Shown here: piece after piece, positions 8,972 through 17,110 of the stretch | Numbering within the stretch: the stretch's first letter is position 1 | How the letters are laid out: each line of letters starts with the position of its first letter | NCBI GenBank assembly: GCA_029210205.1 | Contig: JARGOD010000018.1 | Location: 1-64,000 of the forward strand | Direction: 5' to 3' | Length of the DNA stretch: 64,000 bases | Source: Verrucomicrobiales bacterium | GTDB taxonomy: Bacteria > Verrucomicrobiota > Verrucomicrobiia > Verrucomicrobiales > DEV007 | Notes under the pieces: generated by a model | Database searches by the model: none | Told to the model about the DNA's origin: nothing | What the model saw: the letters and a program-made list of their open reading frames with translations, nothing else | Made by a program: the position numbers and the translations under genes

Positions 8972-9586
8972 ATGGCGAACGTTGACTATCCTGATCCTGT
9001 TAGAGCTCTTATTGTGCATCTGAAGCAGTTGCCCGGGATCGGTCCTAAGAGCGCCGAACGGATTGCGGTGTGGCTCATGCAACAGGGAGAAGAAGTCTCC
9101 ACTCCATTCTCGGAGGTGATGGAATCTGCCGGTAGGGAAGTGATCGAGTGCCGGCTCTGCGGATTTTTCTCCACTCACGAAAAAGGATGTGCGGTCTGTG
9201 ATGGATTGCAGCGTGATGGGTCACTCCTCTGCGTCGTCGAGCAGCCAACAGATATATTGCCGCTGGAGAGATCAGGCGCGTTTCGTGGTCACTATCATTC
9301 ACTTCGTGGAAGGATTTCACCGCTTGATAATATTGGTCCGGAGGAACTGCGAATCCGTGAGCTGTTGGATCGCCTTCGAGCCGGAGCCTTCACTGAAGTG
9401 ATTCTCGCGCTGAGTTCTGATGTCGAAGGCGAAGCGACGGCTAACTATATTGCTGAGTTATTGAGAGGGATCGAAGGAATCTCGGTGACCCGGTTGGCTC
9501 AGGGAATGCCTGCCGGTGGCGGTCTCGAGTCAGCGGATGAACTGACCTTGATGCGGGCCCTGCAGGGCCGGGTCGGCCTTGGTTAG
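8972..9586 (+). CDS. recR: Recombination mediator protein RecR
   Basis: This 204-residue protein is RecR, which with RecO loads RecA on gapped single-stranded DNA. It shows the helix-hairpin-helix KQLPGIGPKSAERIA, a four-cysteine zinc site (CRLCG and CAVC), the Toprim acidic motifs (LCVVEQPTD; LSSDVEGEATANYI) and the C-terminal RLAQGMPAGGGLESADELTL. The ATG at 8972 is preferred over a GTG at 8951, because AGGAG at 8954-8958 lies in front of it and the resulting length is typical. It ends 15 bases from the convergent PDZ gene. Confidence 0.97.
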   Translation: MANVDYPDPVRALIVHLKQLPGIGPKSAERIAVWLMQQGEEVSTPFSEVMESAGREVIECRLCGFFSTHEKGCAVCDGLQRDGSLLCVVEQPTDILPLERSGAFRGHYHSLRGRISPLDNIGPEELRIRELLDRLRAGAFTEVILALSSDVEGEATANYIAELLRGIEGISVTRLAQGMPAGGGLESADELTLMRALQGRVGLG

Positions 9587-9601
9587 CCTGCGGAAAATTT
9601 C

Positions 9602-10507
9602 TCAAGGTGCTTCGGCAACAACCTGTTCAGCAAATTCAGGAGTTAGCGTCAAAGACATCTGCTTCAGTCCACGAAGGACAACGACTTCGACAGCGTCTCC
9701 GGCTGTGAGAAGGTGGATCGTTTGTGTGAGGTCATCGAGATCGGGGACTTCGTGTCCGCCCACACTCAGAATGACATCTCCCGGGAGGAGCCCTGAGGCA
9801 TCTGCGGGTGAGCCGGGACGGACTTCAACGACCTGCGGTGTTTTTGCGCGGTCTTCAAAGACAAGTCCGACCCACACTCGACCGGTGCGATTATAACGTT
9901 CGAATTCAGTTAAAAGCTTATGAAGGCAGGACGCGGGAATGGCATGGGCTTCGCCCTCGACTGATGATGAGACCTCGGCGAGAATCCCGAAAAGCTTTCC
10001 CTTGCCGCAGACGAGCGGAGTGCCCGGATGGCAAAACTCTTCGGCGTCGGCGACGCGAACCCGAAGAAGAGGGGAGGAAAGTGGCTCACCGCGGATGCTA
10101 TATTCTTTCCCTGCCACCGTGGTCGGACAACTTGAGCCCGGTTTCCAACAGTGGAGCTTCTCGCCGGCTCCGGGGAGCGGGAAGGTTGCTAATTCGGGGA
10201 CTGTTAGCCCACTGATCGGACTGGAACTTTGAATTAAGCAAAGGCGATGCGATTGATCGAAATGAATGATCCGGGATGAGATTTCATTTCCTCCTACCTT
10301 CAATGTAACCCCGGTATCCTCGGGTAGGGTGATCGATTTCGGGGCCACGCCAATAAACCACGAATCGTTTGTTGTCGGCACCGCCGGAGTCCAGTTCGAG
10401 GGCGACCATTGAATAATGACCTCCTTCTCAGCCTCATCGGCACAGAGCGGCGACAAGGTTACCAGTATCAAAGCAAGCGCAGCCTGGCGAATGATGGAGA
10501 GTGCCAT
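9602..10507 (-). CDS. Exported PDZ protein with inactive trypsin-like fold
   Basis: This 301-residue protein has a signal peptide (cleavage near CADEAEKE), a middle region organised like an HtrA/Deg protease domain and a C-terminal PDZ domain (about 205-295; VWVGLVFEDR, GSPADASGLLPGDVILSVGG). The protease part appears dead: where the catalytic His loop should be it reads NDSWFIGVAPKSI, the Asp segment reads SHRLCLIQ, and the Ser loop reads HPGTPLVCGKG instead of GNSGGP. It should act in the periplasm as a binding or chaperone-like protein. It is the last gene of a four-gene unit with a thioredoxin-like protein, an ECF sigma factor and a membrane protein, which suggests envelope-stress sensing or response. 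Confidence 0.7.
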   Translation of the reverse strand: MALSIIRQAALALILVTLSPLCADEAEKEVIIQWSPSNWTPAVPTTNDSWFIGVAPKSITLPEDTGVTLKVGGNEISSRIIHFDQSHRLCLIQSSSPISGLTVPELATFPLPGAGEKLHCWKPGSSCPTTVAGKEYSIRGEPLSSPLLRVRVADAEEFCHPGTPLVCGKGKLFGILAEVSSSVEGEAHAIPASCLHKLLTEFERYNRTGRVWVGLVFEDRAKTPQVVEVRPGSPADASGLLPGDVILSVGGHEVPDLDDLTQTIHLLTAGDAVEVVVLRGLKQMSLTLTPEFAEQVVAEAP

Positions 10508-10518
10508 GTCTCCCGGAA

Positions 10519-10977
10519 TTAAAGTTCGCGAAATCCCCGGGCGGCGCCTGCGGTGAGAATGCTACTGTTCTGCTGAAGCGCCTCGCCGGGAATACGGCTT
10601 GATGGTTTCGGGAGTGAGAGCTCGATCACTTCGTCTGTCGTTCCTTCAAACCGGGGAAGCGTCGATGGGAGCGTCTCCACTTCAGCAACGGAATTTTCAG
10701 CGGACACGGTCTCACCCGGCTGGAAGGCGACGAATGCTCCCACGGTGAGGGCTGCGGCGCAGGCGGTGGCTGTTGCGGGGATTGCCCAGCGATTCGGGCT
10801 CATCTCATCGAGCCAGAGGGACGCCCGTTCGATTAAGAGAGACCGGGCGGAGCCTTTCAGGAGCTCGGAACGCTGTCTGTCTTTAAAGTCCTCGGAAAAT
10901 TGCTGGAAGTATTCCTCTCCTGGCGATTCATAGCGTTTGAGGCGGAGGAGCTTTTGTACGTCTTCAGAGTCTTTCAT
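10519..10977 (-). CDS. Single-pass membrane protein, possible anti-sigma factor
   Basis: This 152-residue protein has a charged N-terminal helix region (MKDSEDVQKLLRLKRYESP, then EYFQQFSEDFKDRQRSELL), one membrane segment around residues 65-86 (alanine-rich, WAIPATATACAAALTVGAF) and an extracytoplasmic tail of about 65 residues. It follows the ECF sigma gene directly and has anti-sigma topology, but no zinc-binding ZAS motif is visible. The start at 10977 is preferred because the KLLRLKRYE opening resembles proteins found beside sigma factors in related bacteria. A GTG at 11064 overlapping the sigma stop would add 29 residues and cannot be excluded. The anti-sigma role is inferred from position and topology only. 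Confidence 0.6.
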   Translation of the reverse strand: MKDSEDVQKLLRLKRYESPGEEYFQQFSEDFKDRQRSELLKGSARSLLIERASLWLDEMSPNRWAIPATATACAAALTVGAFVAFQPGETVSAENSVAEVETLPSTLPRFEGTTDEVIELSLPKPSSRIPGEALQQNSSILTAGAARGFREL

Positions 10978-11060
10978 CGAAAATACCGGGGCAAGTGAGA
11001 AGTTACGAGGATCAAGGTTGTAATTCAACGACAGATCCAACTTTCCTTGCGCCTCGAAAA

Positions 11061-11762
11061 TCACTTTCGAAAATCGTCTAGATAGGTTTGAAGCTGTCGA
11101 TGGGCGTAGAAGAGACGTGACCGGATCGTTCCTTCAGAAACCCCCAGAATCTTTGAGATCTGTGCGTGGGGCATTCCCTGAATGTCGAACATGGTGACCA
11201 CTGCTCTGTGATCTTCTGACAGCTCCTGCATTGCCATGTTCAATCTTTCCTGTAATTCAGAGATGTTTGCTTCACGAACGGGATCAGACTTGCTGGTCGC
11301 TTCAATAAAGTCGGGATCATTCTGGATCGCCATGTCGACATCGTCGAGGCTCATGCCGCGTCGTCGGTTCCTCTTCTTGAGGAAATTCAGCGTCATGTTC
11401 GTCGCGATCGAGTAGATCCAGGTGTAGAAAGTCGACTTGCCTTTAAAGCGCTTCAGGGCGCGATACGCTTTTGCAAAAACATCCTGTAGGACATCGTTCG
11501 TGTCCTCATGATTTGAGGTCATGTGGTAGACCAGCCCGTAAAGCTTCGGGGTATACTTTCGCACCAACTCATCGAACGCCTCGGTGTCGCCGTCCCGCGA
11601 GCGGTCGATGAGATCCTGGTCGGGATCGATTCTGGGTGGTTTTCTCTTATCGCTCATGGAGCGTTTCCGGTCAGCCTCGGCGTCAGCCACATCCTTTGCA
11701 CGAGCCGGTTCAATCGCAACGATATTCTCGGTCGGTTCAGGGTATGTGAGTTTGTTAGGCAT
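11061..11762 (-). CDS. ECF-family RNA polymerase sigma factor
   Basis: This roughly 233-residue protein is a sigma-70 family ECF factor. Region 2 is seen in DTEAFDELVRKYTPKLYGLV, DVLQDVFAKAYRALKRFKG and STFYTWIYSIATNMTLNFLK (the last reads the -10 element), and region 4 in LSEDHRAVVTMFDIQGMPHA plus the helix-turn-helix ISKILGVSEGTIRSRLFYAHR. The ATG at 11762 overlaps the end of the upstream thioredoxin-like gene by eight bases, so translation is probably coupled; MSDKRKPP at 11657 is an alternative start that removes a low-complexity N-terminal tail. The gene downstream may encode its anti-sigma factor. Its target promoters are unknown; ECF operons often autoregulate, so the promoter upstream of 12273 is a likely target. 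Confidence 0.93.
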   Translation of the reverse strand: MPNKLTYPEPTENIVAIEPARAKDVADAEADRKRSMSDKRKPPRIDPDQDLIDRSRDGDTEAFDELVRKYTPKLYGLVYHMTSNHEDTNDVLQDVFAKAYRALKRFKGKSTFYTWIYSIATNMTLNFLKKRNRRRGMSLDDVDMAIQNDPDFIEATSKSDPVREANISELQERLNMAMQELSEDHRAVVTMFDIQGMPHAQISKILGVSEGTIRSRLFYAHRQLQTYLDDFRK

Positions 11763-12273
11763 TGGGTGTTTCAAATTTAAGCCACTGTCCAAAAACCGTT
11801 TCCGGTTCACTTATGATTGCCTCAACCCCCTCGTTAGTGACAATGTTTCCGTTAGGGTCGAGAATGATGAGGGTCGGGTAGCCCGACACCTGATACGTTT
11901 CCATGAGAGTTTTTGATGCCTTACGTCGTGCTCCCGGAACGGATGGCCATTCCATCCCTGAATCTCGAATGTAGCGACGTTTGTCGGTATTCGATCTGTC
12001 AAAATTGACGAGAACGACCTCAAATCCCTCGTCGAGATGATCATCTCTGAATTGCTTCAGAAGTGGAGTGAAGGCACGGCAGGGGGCGCACCATGAAGCT
12101 GAAAAATAGAGGCCGATATATTTTCCGGCGAGACCGCTACTGTCTATTTTTTTGCCCTTCGAATTCTCAAGCTTTTCGGGTAGAAAATTCGGGCGCACCA
12201 ACTCTTCTGCCGTCGACGCGGATGCTGAGAGGGCTGTAGCGAAGCAGATGAGAAAGAGGCTGCGTAAATTCAT
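11755..12273 (-). CDS. Exported thioredoxin-like protein
   Basis: This 172-residue protein has a signal peptide (MNLRSLFLICFATALSASAS) and a thioredoxin fold with the redox motif WCAPC in LYFSASWCAPCRAFTPLL, followed by the strand FEVVLVNFDRS, a nucleoredoxin/TlpA-type arrangement. A cis-proline loop is seen in SGYPTLIILDP. It should act in the periplasm as a thiol-disulfide oxidoreductase or reductant. It is the first gene of the unit that contains the ECF sigma factor and overlaps the sigma start, so a redox signal to the sigma system is possible. The 161 bases upstream (12274-12434) are shared with a divergent gene. Confidence 0.85.
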   Translation of the reverse strand: MNLRSLFLICFATALSASASTAEELVRPNFLPEKLENSKGKKIDSSGLAGKYIGLYFSASWCAPCRAFTPLLKQFRDDHLDEGFEVVLVNFDRSNTDKRRYIRDSGMEWPSVPGARRKASKTLMETYQVSGYPTLIILDPNGNIVTNEGVEAIISEPETVFGQWLKFETPNA

Positions 12274-12434
12274 TTGGGTGCGGTTATATGAGATATGACG
12301 AATGAAGCGATCACTTCTTTCAGTAAATACGGAGCTTTAGCCTCTATTCTTAGTGGAATCGGCGGTCCGGCCTCCCTGAATGAAGGGAGGTGAAGAGGGT
12401 TGATTGCCCTGCCTGAAAATGGCAAAGATCTGCT

Positions 12435-13397
12435 ATGCAGCAAAAGTCTTCACTATCCTCACTCACCGGTCGACGCGACTTCTTTCGTTCGAGCAGTCTA
12501 CTCGCGGGGGGAGGAGTGTTGCTCGGCTCCACTTCTGCGAAGTCGGAAGTAGAGCCCGTCGACAAAACCTTCAAGCTCTGCCTCAACATGTCGACGATCC
12601 GGGGTCAGGAACTCGATGCGGCTGAGGAGATTGAAGTGGCTGGAAAGGCCGGGTATGACTCCATTGAGCCGTGGTTTCGTCGCATCAATGCCTATGTTGA
12701 GGGTGGTGGATCGCTCAAGGACTTGAAGACAAGGATCGACGACTATGGGCTCACTGTTGAAAGCGCGATTGGCTTTGCTCCCTGGGCGGTCAGTGATGAG
12801 GCGCAGCGTGCGGCAGGCCTTGAGGAGGCGAAACGTGATATGGATACTCTGGCCCAACTGGGCGGAGTAAGAATCGCAGCCCCTCCGGCAGGAATCAAGA
12901 AGGGTGAGGTCGTAGATCTCGACGATGTCGCGGACCGGTATCGTGCCCTTCTTGAGCTTGGCGATGAAATGGGGATCGTTCCTCAGGTAGAAATGTGGGG
13001 AGGTCATCCGACGATTGGCACGGTGGAAAAAGCTCTCTATGTGGCAATCCGCGCCGGACATCCAAAGGCTTGTTTCCTTGGAGATGTCTATCACACCTAC
13101 AAAGGCGGATCTTCCTTCGATTCAATTCTTCTCATGGGCCCGCAAGCGTTGCAGGCCTATCACATGAATGATTATCCAGCTGATCCTCCCCGCGAGACGA
13201 TCAAAGACTCTGATCGTGTTTTCCCCGGTGATGGAATTGCTCCGATTTCCTCCATTCTGAAAAAGTTCAAAGCGGTGGGTGCATACCCGGCCTTATCGCT
13301 TGAGCTTTTTAATCAATCATACTGGGAAATGCCGGCTCTTGAGTGTGCAAAGCTCGGCCTCGAGAAAATGAAAAATGCGGTAGCTGCCGCGTCCTGA
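12435..13397 (+). CDS. Tat-exported sugar isomerase/epimerase-like TIM barrel
   Basis: This 320-residue protein belongs to the xylose isomerase-like TIM-barrel superfamily (sugar phosphate isomerase/epimerase, hydroxypyruvate isomerase group). The N-terminus carries a twin-arginine signal, GRRDFFRSS followed by a hydrophobic LLAGGGVLLG segment, so it is likely folded and cofactor-loaded before export. Barrel elements include AGYDSIEPWF near strand 1, the metal-region PQVEMWGGHPTIG, CFLGDVYHTYKGG and LSLELFNQSYW, each contributing likely Glu/Asp/His metal ligands. Paralogues of this type are abundant in PVC bacteria and often sit by oxidoreductases for unusual sugars. The substrate is unknown. 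Its stop lies one base from the convergent methyltransferase stop. Confidence 0.82.
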   Translation: MQQKSSLSSLTGRRDFFRSSSLLAGGGVLLGSTSAKSEVEPVDKTFKLCLNMSTIRGQELDAAEEIEVAGKAGYDSIEPWFRRINAYVEGGGSLKDLKTRIDDYGLTVESAIGFAPWAVSDEAQRAAGLEEAKRDMDTLAQLGGVRIAAPPAGIKKGEVVDLDDVADRYRALLELGDEMGIVPQVEMWGGHPTIGTVEKALYVAIRAGHPKACFLGDVYHTYKGGSSFDSILLMGPQALQAYHMNDYPADPPRETIKDSDRVFPGDGIAPISSILKKFKAVGAYPALSLELFNQSYWEMPALECAKLGLEKMKNAVAAAS

Positions 13398-13398
13398 G

Positions 13399-13977
13399 TT
13401 ACCGTTCGCAACGATAGACAAACGCAGGAGGAAGATTCCTCCACGCTGTGGGGCTTTGCTCGACGGTGGAAAAGTGCTGCTTCAGGTATTTGCGGAATCG
13501 CTGTCCTGCCGGAAGGAGAAGTCCCTGCCAATAGGCAAACGTCGCGAACTGCCCGCCTTTGGGAAGGACTTCGAACATCGCATCGAGGAATTCATCCTGA
13601 ATCTCTGACGAAAAAGAAGCCCATGGGAGGCCGCAGACGATCGCGTCCACTTTCGTAATGCCGGCTTCTTCGCAAATAGCGGCAACGCGGCTCACGCAAC
13701 TCTCGTGGAGGTCGACTCCGGGGCAGCGGTTGCGGGTAATCTCTGCAAGAACAGGATCTCTTTCGATGGCAAAAAAATTGCCGCCCGGTTTGAGATGACT
13801 CTGCACCGCTTCCGTGAAAACTCCGGTTCCGGCTCCAAATTCGACAACGCAGTCGATCGAGTCCCAGTCCATCCACTCAAGCATGAGGGCTGCCAGTTCC
13901 GGCGAGCTCGGGGCGACCGCGCCAACCTGCCCTGAGTTTCGCAGGAAAGCGCGGAAGAAGTGACGATGGTGCGACAT
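13399..13977 (-). CDS. SAM-dependent methyltransferase, phospholipid methyltransferase-like
   Basis: This 192-residue class I methyltransferase shows motif I in VVEFGAGTGVFTEAV, the acidic ribose-binding residue in FFAIERDP, and motif IV as VDAIVCGLPWASF. The pattern is close to the PmtA/rRNA-dimethylase-like group; phosphatidylethanolamine methylation is the most common role of that group, and the N-terminal FFRAFLRNSGQVGAVAPSSPELA fits. The start codon overlaps the stop of the upstream kinase-fold-like gene by one base (TGATG), a coupling arrangement. Substrate cannot be fixed; a lipid or a product of the upstream protein are both possible. Confidence 0.75.
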   Translation of the reverse strand: MSHHRHFFRAFLRNSGQVGAVAPSSPELAALMLEWMDWDSIDCVVEFGAGTGVFTEAVQSHLKPGGNFFAIERDPVLAEITRNRCPGVDLHESCVSRVAAICEEAGITKVDAIVCGLPWASFSSEIQDEFLDAMFEVLPKGGQFATFAYWQGLLLPAGQRFRKYLKQHFSTVEQSPTAWRNLPPAFVYRCER

Positions 13978-15041
13978 CAGGATTCAGTTTTAGAAACGGA
14001 GACGTCCAGATTCATTTGGACGAGATCTCCCATTGTCTCGCAAGCTGAGAAAGCGGTTGTCTCATGATATTCGTTTAGGCCTTCGCGCAGAGAGAGGATG
14101 TGTTCTGCCGGCGCGATATCATCCGGACGCATCGTTCTCCAGAAATCCTTGAGTCGGTTATGGGCCAGTCTGATCCGGCGGTCCATGAGGGTGCGTTCCT
14201 CGTCCTGATACTGTCGCATTGTCTTGTAGTTGATGCGTTCAGTGCAAAGTCCCACCGCCTGAGCATTCTCCTCAAAAAACTGCGGAAGATACATCTTGGT
14301 GTATCCCATGTAGCTCTGCTGATCGAAGTCAATCGCGCGGACACGATACTGGGCGTCTTCGAAATCGGGTGTGATGTCGACGACGTAATTGTAGCTTCTC
14401 ATGTCACCTAACAATCGCATGAAACTACGTTCGCTGAACTTCACGAACTCCTTCGCAACTCGAACCAAATTTGTGTCCTCACGCTCAAAGTAGTCGCGGA
14501 TGAAGATGTCGCCGGGCACCCCTGCAATATGCTCTTCGATAAGGGTGTCGCCATTGACGAGGTAGTTGATCCGGTTGGGTGAAAGAATGTGCTCCAGCTC
14601 AAGTCCGTAGATACGCGACGCATCTGCGATCTTCACATAGAAGTGATCGTAGTTGTCATTGTATTGGTTCACGATACGAACACGGAAAGGGCGGGAATTT
14701 CCGAATTCGCAGAAGTCGACCCGCTCCATGATGAGGTGCTCACTGACCCTTACGTCGTTAGTTTTAATGAGAGAGTAAATCCGGATGAGCTTTTCGCTCA
14801 TCTCTTCCCGAATCGAGGGCTCGTAGTGAGCGGTCTTCCAGAGAGTATCGTTGCCCTCGCGGTCGAAGAGGGGATACAAAGCCGAGTAGCGATGCAGGTC
14901 ATCGTAGACAACCGGAATATCGAGCGAGCGCTGGTAGTTGCCCAGATACTCACCGAGCAGTTCACTGACCGGGTAGAACTTTTTCTTTTTTAGAATAACA
15001 CTCACGTTTTTCCCCGGGTTCAGTGAGCTACGTTCGGTCAA
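13977..15041 (-). CDS. Unknown protein with protein-kinase-like (PKL) fold signature
   Basis: I do not recognise a named family for this 354-residue cytoplasmic protein, but it carries an ordered set of kinase-fold features: K137 in FYVKIAD as a VAIK-like lysine, acidic E148/E150 in YGLELE as a C-helix glutamate, a hinge-like TLIEEHIAGVPGD (166-178), the catalytic-loop pattern LGDMRSYNYVVD with D213 and N218 at the D-x4-N spacing, and IDFD (D238, D240) in place of DFG. This order and spacing match aminoglycoside-phosphotransferase and HipA-type kinases. It is translationally coupled to a methyltransferase and lies 24 bases after a D,D-carboxypeptidase gene. A sugar, lipid or envelope-related phosphotransferase is possible. 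The N-terminal 120 residues are an extra domain of unknown kind. Confidence 0.5.
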   Translation of the reverse strand: MTERSSLNPGKNVSVILKKKKFYPVSELLGEYLGNYQRSLDIPVVYDDLHRYSALYPLFDREGNDTLWKTAHYEPSIREEMSEKLIRIYSLIKTNDVRVSEHLIMERVDFCEFGNSRPFRVRIVNQYNDNYDHFYVKIADASRIYGLELEHILSPNRINYLVNGDTLIEEHIAGVPGDIFIRDYFEREDTNLVRVAKEFVKFSERSFMRLLGDMRSYNYVVDITPDFEDAQYRVRAIDFDQQSYMGYTKMYLPQFFEENAQAVGLCTERINYKTMRQYQDEERTLMDRRIRLAHNRLKDFWRTMRPDDIAPAEHILSLREGLNEYHETTAFSACETMGDLVQMNLDVSVSKTES

Positions 15042-15065
15042 ACGGCAAAACGCTCAAGTCGCTTC

Positions 15066-16046
15066 CTACATGCCCAGCCCATATCGGAGGAGGGCTTCGG
15101 ATTCCTTCCAGACCGTGGGAGAAGTGCTGCCGAGAATAACGGCAACGACGTTGCGGCCGTTGGCGCTCCCTGACGAGACGAGGCAACGACCCGCGGCATT
15201 GGTAAAACCCGTTTTAGCACCGGTGCAGTAGGGAAAGTTGCGAAGAACCAGATTTGTATTCGAAATCGAAGTCGTCCGACCATCCGAGAATCGGAAGACC
15301 ATTCCTTTTGTGCGAACCGCATCCCGCACCGTGGGATTTCGAAGCGCGGCCTTCCCAAGTTTGGAGAGGTCGCGTGCCGTCGAGTATTGACCTGCCGGAG
15401 TCGGGAGGCCGCTCGCATTGGTGAAATAGGAATTATTCATTCCCAGTGACCGGGCCCGCCGGTTCATATTGGCGGCAAAATTAGAAACACTTCCGGAATG
15501 ATCGCGCGCGAGGGCGCGGGCGATGTCATTGCTGCTTCGCACGAGTACCGCTCGGAGGAGTTCACTTCGAGTGTATGTTTGCCCGGTCTTGATTCCCATT
15601 TTCGTGGGTTCTGCCCAGGTATCGGGGTCCTGAATGGTGATGATTTCGTTCAATCCCCCTCGCTCGGCTATCATGATTCCGAGAAGAAGTTTTTGTGTGC
15701 TTGCCACCGGCATCCGGCTGTCGGCATTTTTTTCAAATAAAACCCGGCCTGAGCCATCCACAAGAATAGCGGCTCGCGCCGTGATTTTGGGAGGTGGGCT
15801 CTGCAAGTTTGCGGATCGCCCCCCGAAATTAACGGCGAGAGGATTAGGATATCTGTTTGTTTCCCGTCCTTGAGATGTTTCCGTCTCCACCGTCGAACTG
15901 CCATCTTCGGAGACCTGAGCCCCGATCGACATGGGCTCATCCGAAGTCGACTGGCAACCTGTCTGGCTAAATAATAGAGAAACTCCGAGGGCCAGGGCGG
16001 AAAGGGCCATTGCCGGTCGTGAACTGAATATGGTTTTGCCTCTCAT
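15066..16046 (-). CDS. D-alanyl-D-alanine carboxypeptidase-like lipoprotein
   Basis: This 326-residue protein is a serine peptidase of family S11 (PBP5/PBP7-like), which trims or opens peptidoglycan peptides. All penicillin-binding motifs are present: S116-T-Q-K119 (SxxK), S171-S-N173 (SxN) and K278-T-G. The N-terminus has a hydrophobic stretch ending LFSQTGC, a plausible lipobox with C31 as the lipid-anchored residue. There is no long C-terminal beta domain or amphipathic anchor of classic PBP5, so it is closer to the short PBP7 or spore-type group. It lies between a TPR membrane protein (41 bases upstream) and the kinase-fold-like gene, in a four-gene minus-strand run. Confidence 0.9.
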   Translation of the reverse strand: MRGKTIFSSRPAMALSALALGVSLLFSQTGCQSTSDEPMSIGAQVSEDGSSTVETETSQGRETNRYPNPLAVNFGGRSANLQSPPPKITARAAILVDGSGRVLFEKNADSRMPVASTQKLLLGIMIAERGGLNEIITIQDPDTWAEPTKMGIKTGQTYTRSELLRAVLVRSSNDIARALARDHSGSVSNFAANMNRRARSLGMNNSYFTNASGLPTPAGQYSTARDLSKLGKAALRNPTVRDAVRTKGMVFRFSDGRTTSISNTNLVLRNFPYCTGAKTGFTNAAGRCLVSSGSANGRNVVAVILGSTSPTVWKESEALLRYGLGM

Positions 16047-16087
16047 AGTCGAACGGCGCAGGCTAAGCGATTTTCAAAAAAAATCAT

Positions 16088-17032
16088 TTAATCGTTTTCA
16101 CTCATCGAACGAAAAACAGCTTCAATCTCGGGAGAGGATTCGGCCCCCCGATCAATGGCTGCATAGTAGTGCCTTCGGGCGAGCTCGACTTTTGGCGGCT
16201 TGAGATCGAGATAACTGACCGCGAGATTATAGTGGGCGTCTGCGAAATCCGGATCGGTTTTAACCGCCCTCTCCAATTCAGTGATAGAAGCTTCGATCCA
16301 TCCATAGGAACGAACGACAGCGGCGAGATAGAGGCGTGACCTGGCATCGGAAGGGTCTTCATGAATCGCCCGGGTCAGAGAAGAGATTGCCAGTTCAAGT
16401 TCTTCCCGTTCGTAGTGAATGATTCCGAGGGTCTGCCAGTTCTGGGCAATCGAAGGGTTTATTTCCAGTGACTTACGTAGATTTCCAGAAGCGGCAAGCA
16501 GATTTCCAAGCTGGTGTTCAGCAACCCCCAGATTGGCATATCCAAGCGCATTGCCGGGTGCCTCCTTCACCAGTTGGAGATACAGTTCCCGGGCCTTTTC
16601 CCAGTCCTGTCTCGCTACCGCCTTGGCACCTTCTTCTGCGACAGCGAAGACTTCGGGGGGCAGTTTTGACTGACCCTCGACGAGGCCGACGATCATGGTC
16701 GCATCGGATTCCGGTGTCTTCTCAGGTTCGGAAGCAATTGAAGGAGGATCCTGCTGAGCAGCCGGAACGGCGGGGTTCTCGTTATTCCGGATCAAGTTCA
16801 CCGCACTGGTGACGGCTTGTTTTGAATCCTCTTCTCCGGATTCCGCCTCCTGCTCGGCAATTCTCGGCGCCTTAGTCGGTTCGACCGGTCGCGCGATCAC
16901 CCGTTCCTCCGGAGCCCCGTCAAAAGCTTCAGAGGGTTCGAGAGGCGCGGCATTGCGCTGGGTCAAAACGAACAGGAGAATATGAATCGCAGCAACAATG
17001 AGCACGATAACAATGAGGAATTTCGATTTCAT
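16088..17032 (-). CDS. Membrane-anchored TPR protein
   Basis: This 314-residue protein starts with one membrane segment (FLIVIVLIVAAIHILLFVL, residues 5-23), followed by a proline- and glutamate-rich linker of about 110 residues and then at least five tetratricopeptide repeats, seen in ALGYANLGVAEHQLGNLLAA, AQNWQTLGIIHYEREELELA, ARSRLYLAAVVRSYGWIEA and ADAHYNLAVSYLDLKPPKVE. It is a protein-interaction scaffold facing the periplasm. It is the first gene of the run leading to the carboxypeptidase, so peptidoglycan machinery is a reasonable partner. It is divergent from lexA across 78 bases. Confidence 0.85.
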   Translation of the reverse strand: MKSKFLIVIVLIVAAIHILLFVLTQRNAAPLEPSEAFDGAPEERVIARPVEPTKAPRIAEQEAESGEEDSKQAVTSAVNLIRNNENPAVPAAQQDPPSIASEPEKTPESDATMIVGLVEGQSKLPPEVFAVAEEGAKAVARQDWEKARELYLQLVKEAPGNALGYANLGVAEHQLGNLLAASGNLRKSLEINPSIAQNWQTLGIIHYEREELELAISSLTRAIHEDPSDARSRLYLAAVVRSYGWIEASITELERAVKTDPDFADAHYNLAVSYLDLKPPKVELARRHYYAAIDRGAESSPEIEAVFRSMSEND

Positions 17033-17087
17033 TTAGATTAGCTAATAAAAATCCGATTTTCTCTTGCGCATCCGCTAATTTAAAGAA

Positions 17088-17101
17088 TGTTCCTATTAAC
17101 A
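17088..17101 (+). promoter_or_regulatory. Candidate LexA operator of lexA
   Basis: The sequence TGTTC, four bases, TAACA matches, with one mismatch, the TGTTC-N4-GAACA dyad that I recall being reported for Verrucomicrobia LexA. It ends nine bases before the preferred lexA start at 17111, and it also lies in the divergent region of the TPR gene. It overlaps an alternative ATG at 17087, which argues against that start. Confidence 0.6.
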
Positions 17102-17110
17102 CTGTTCAAA

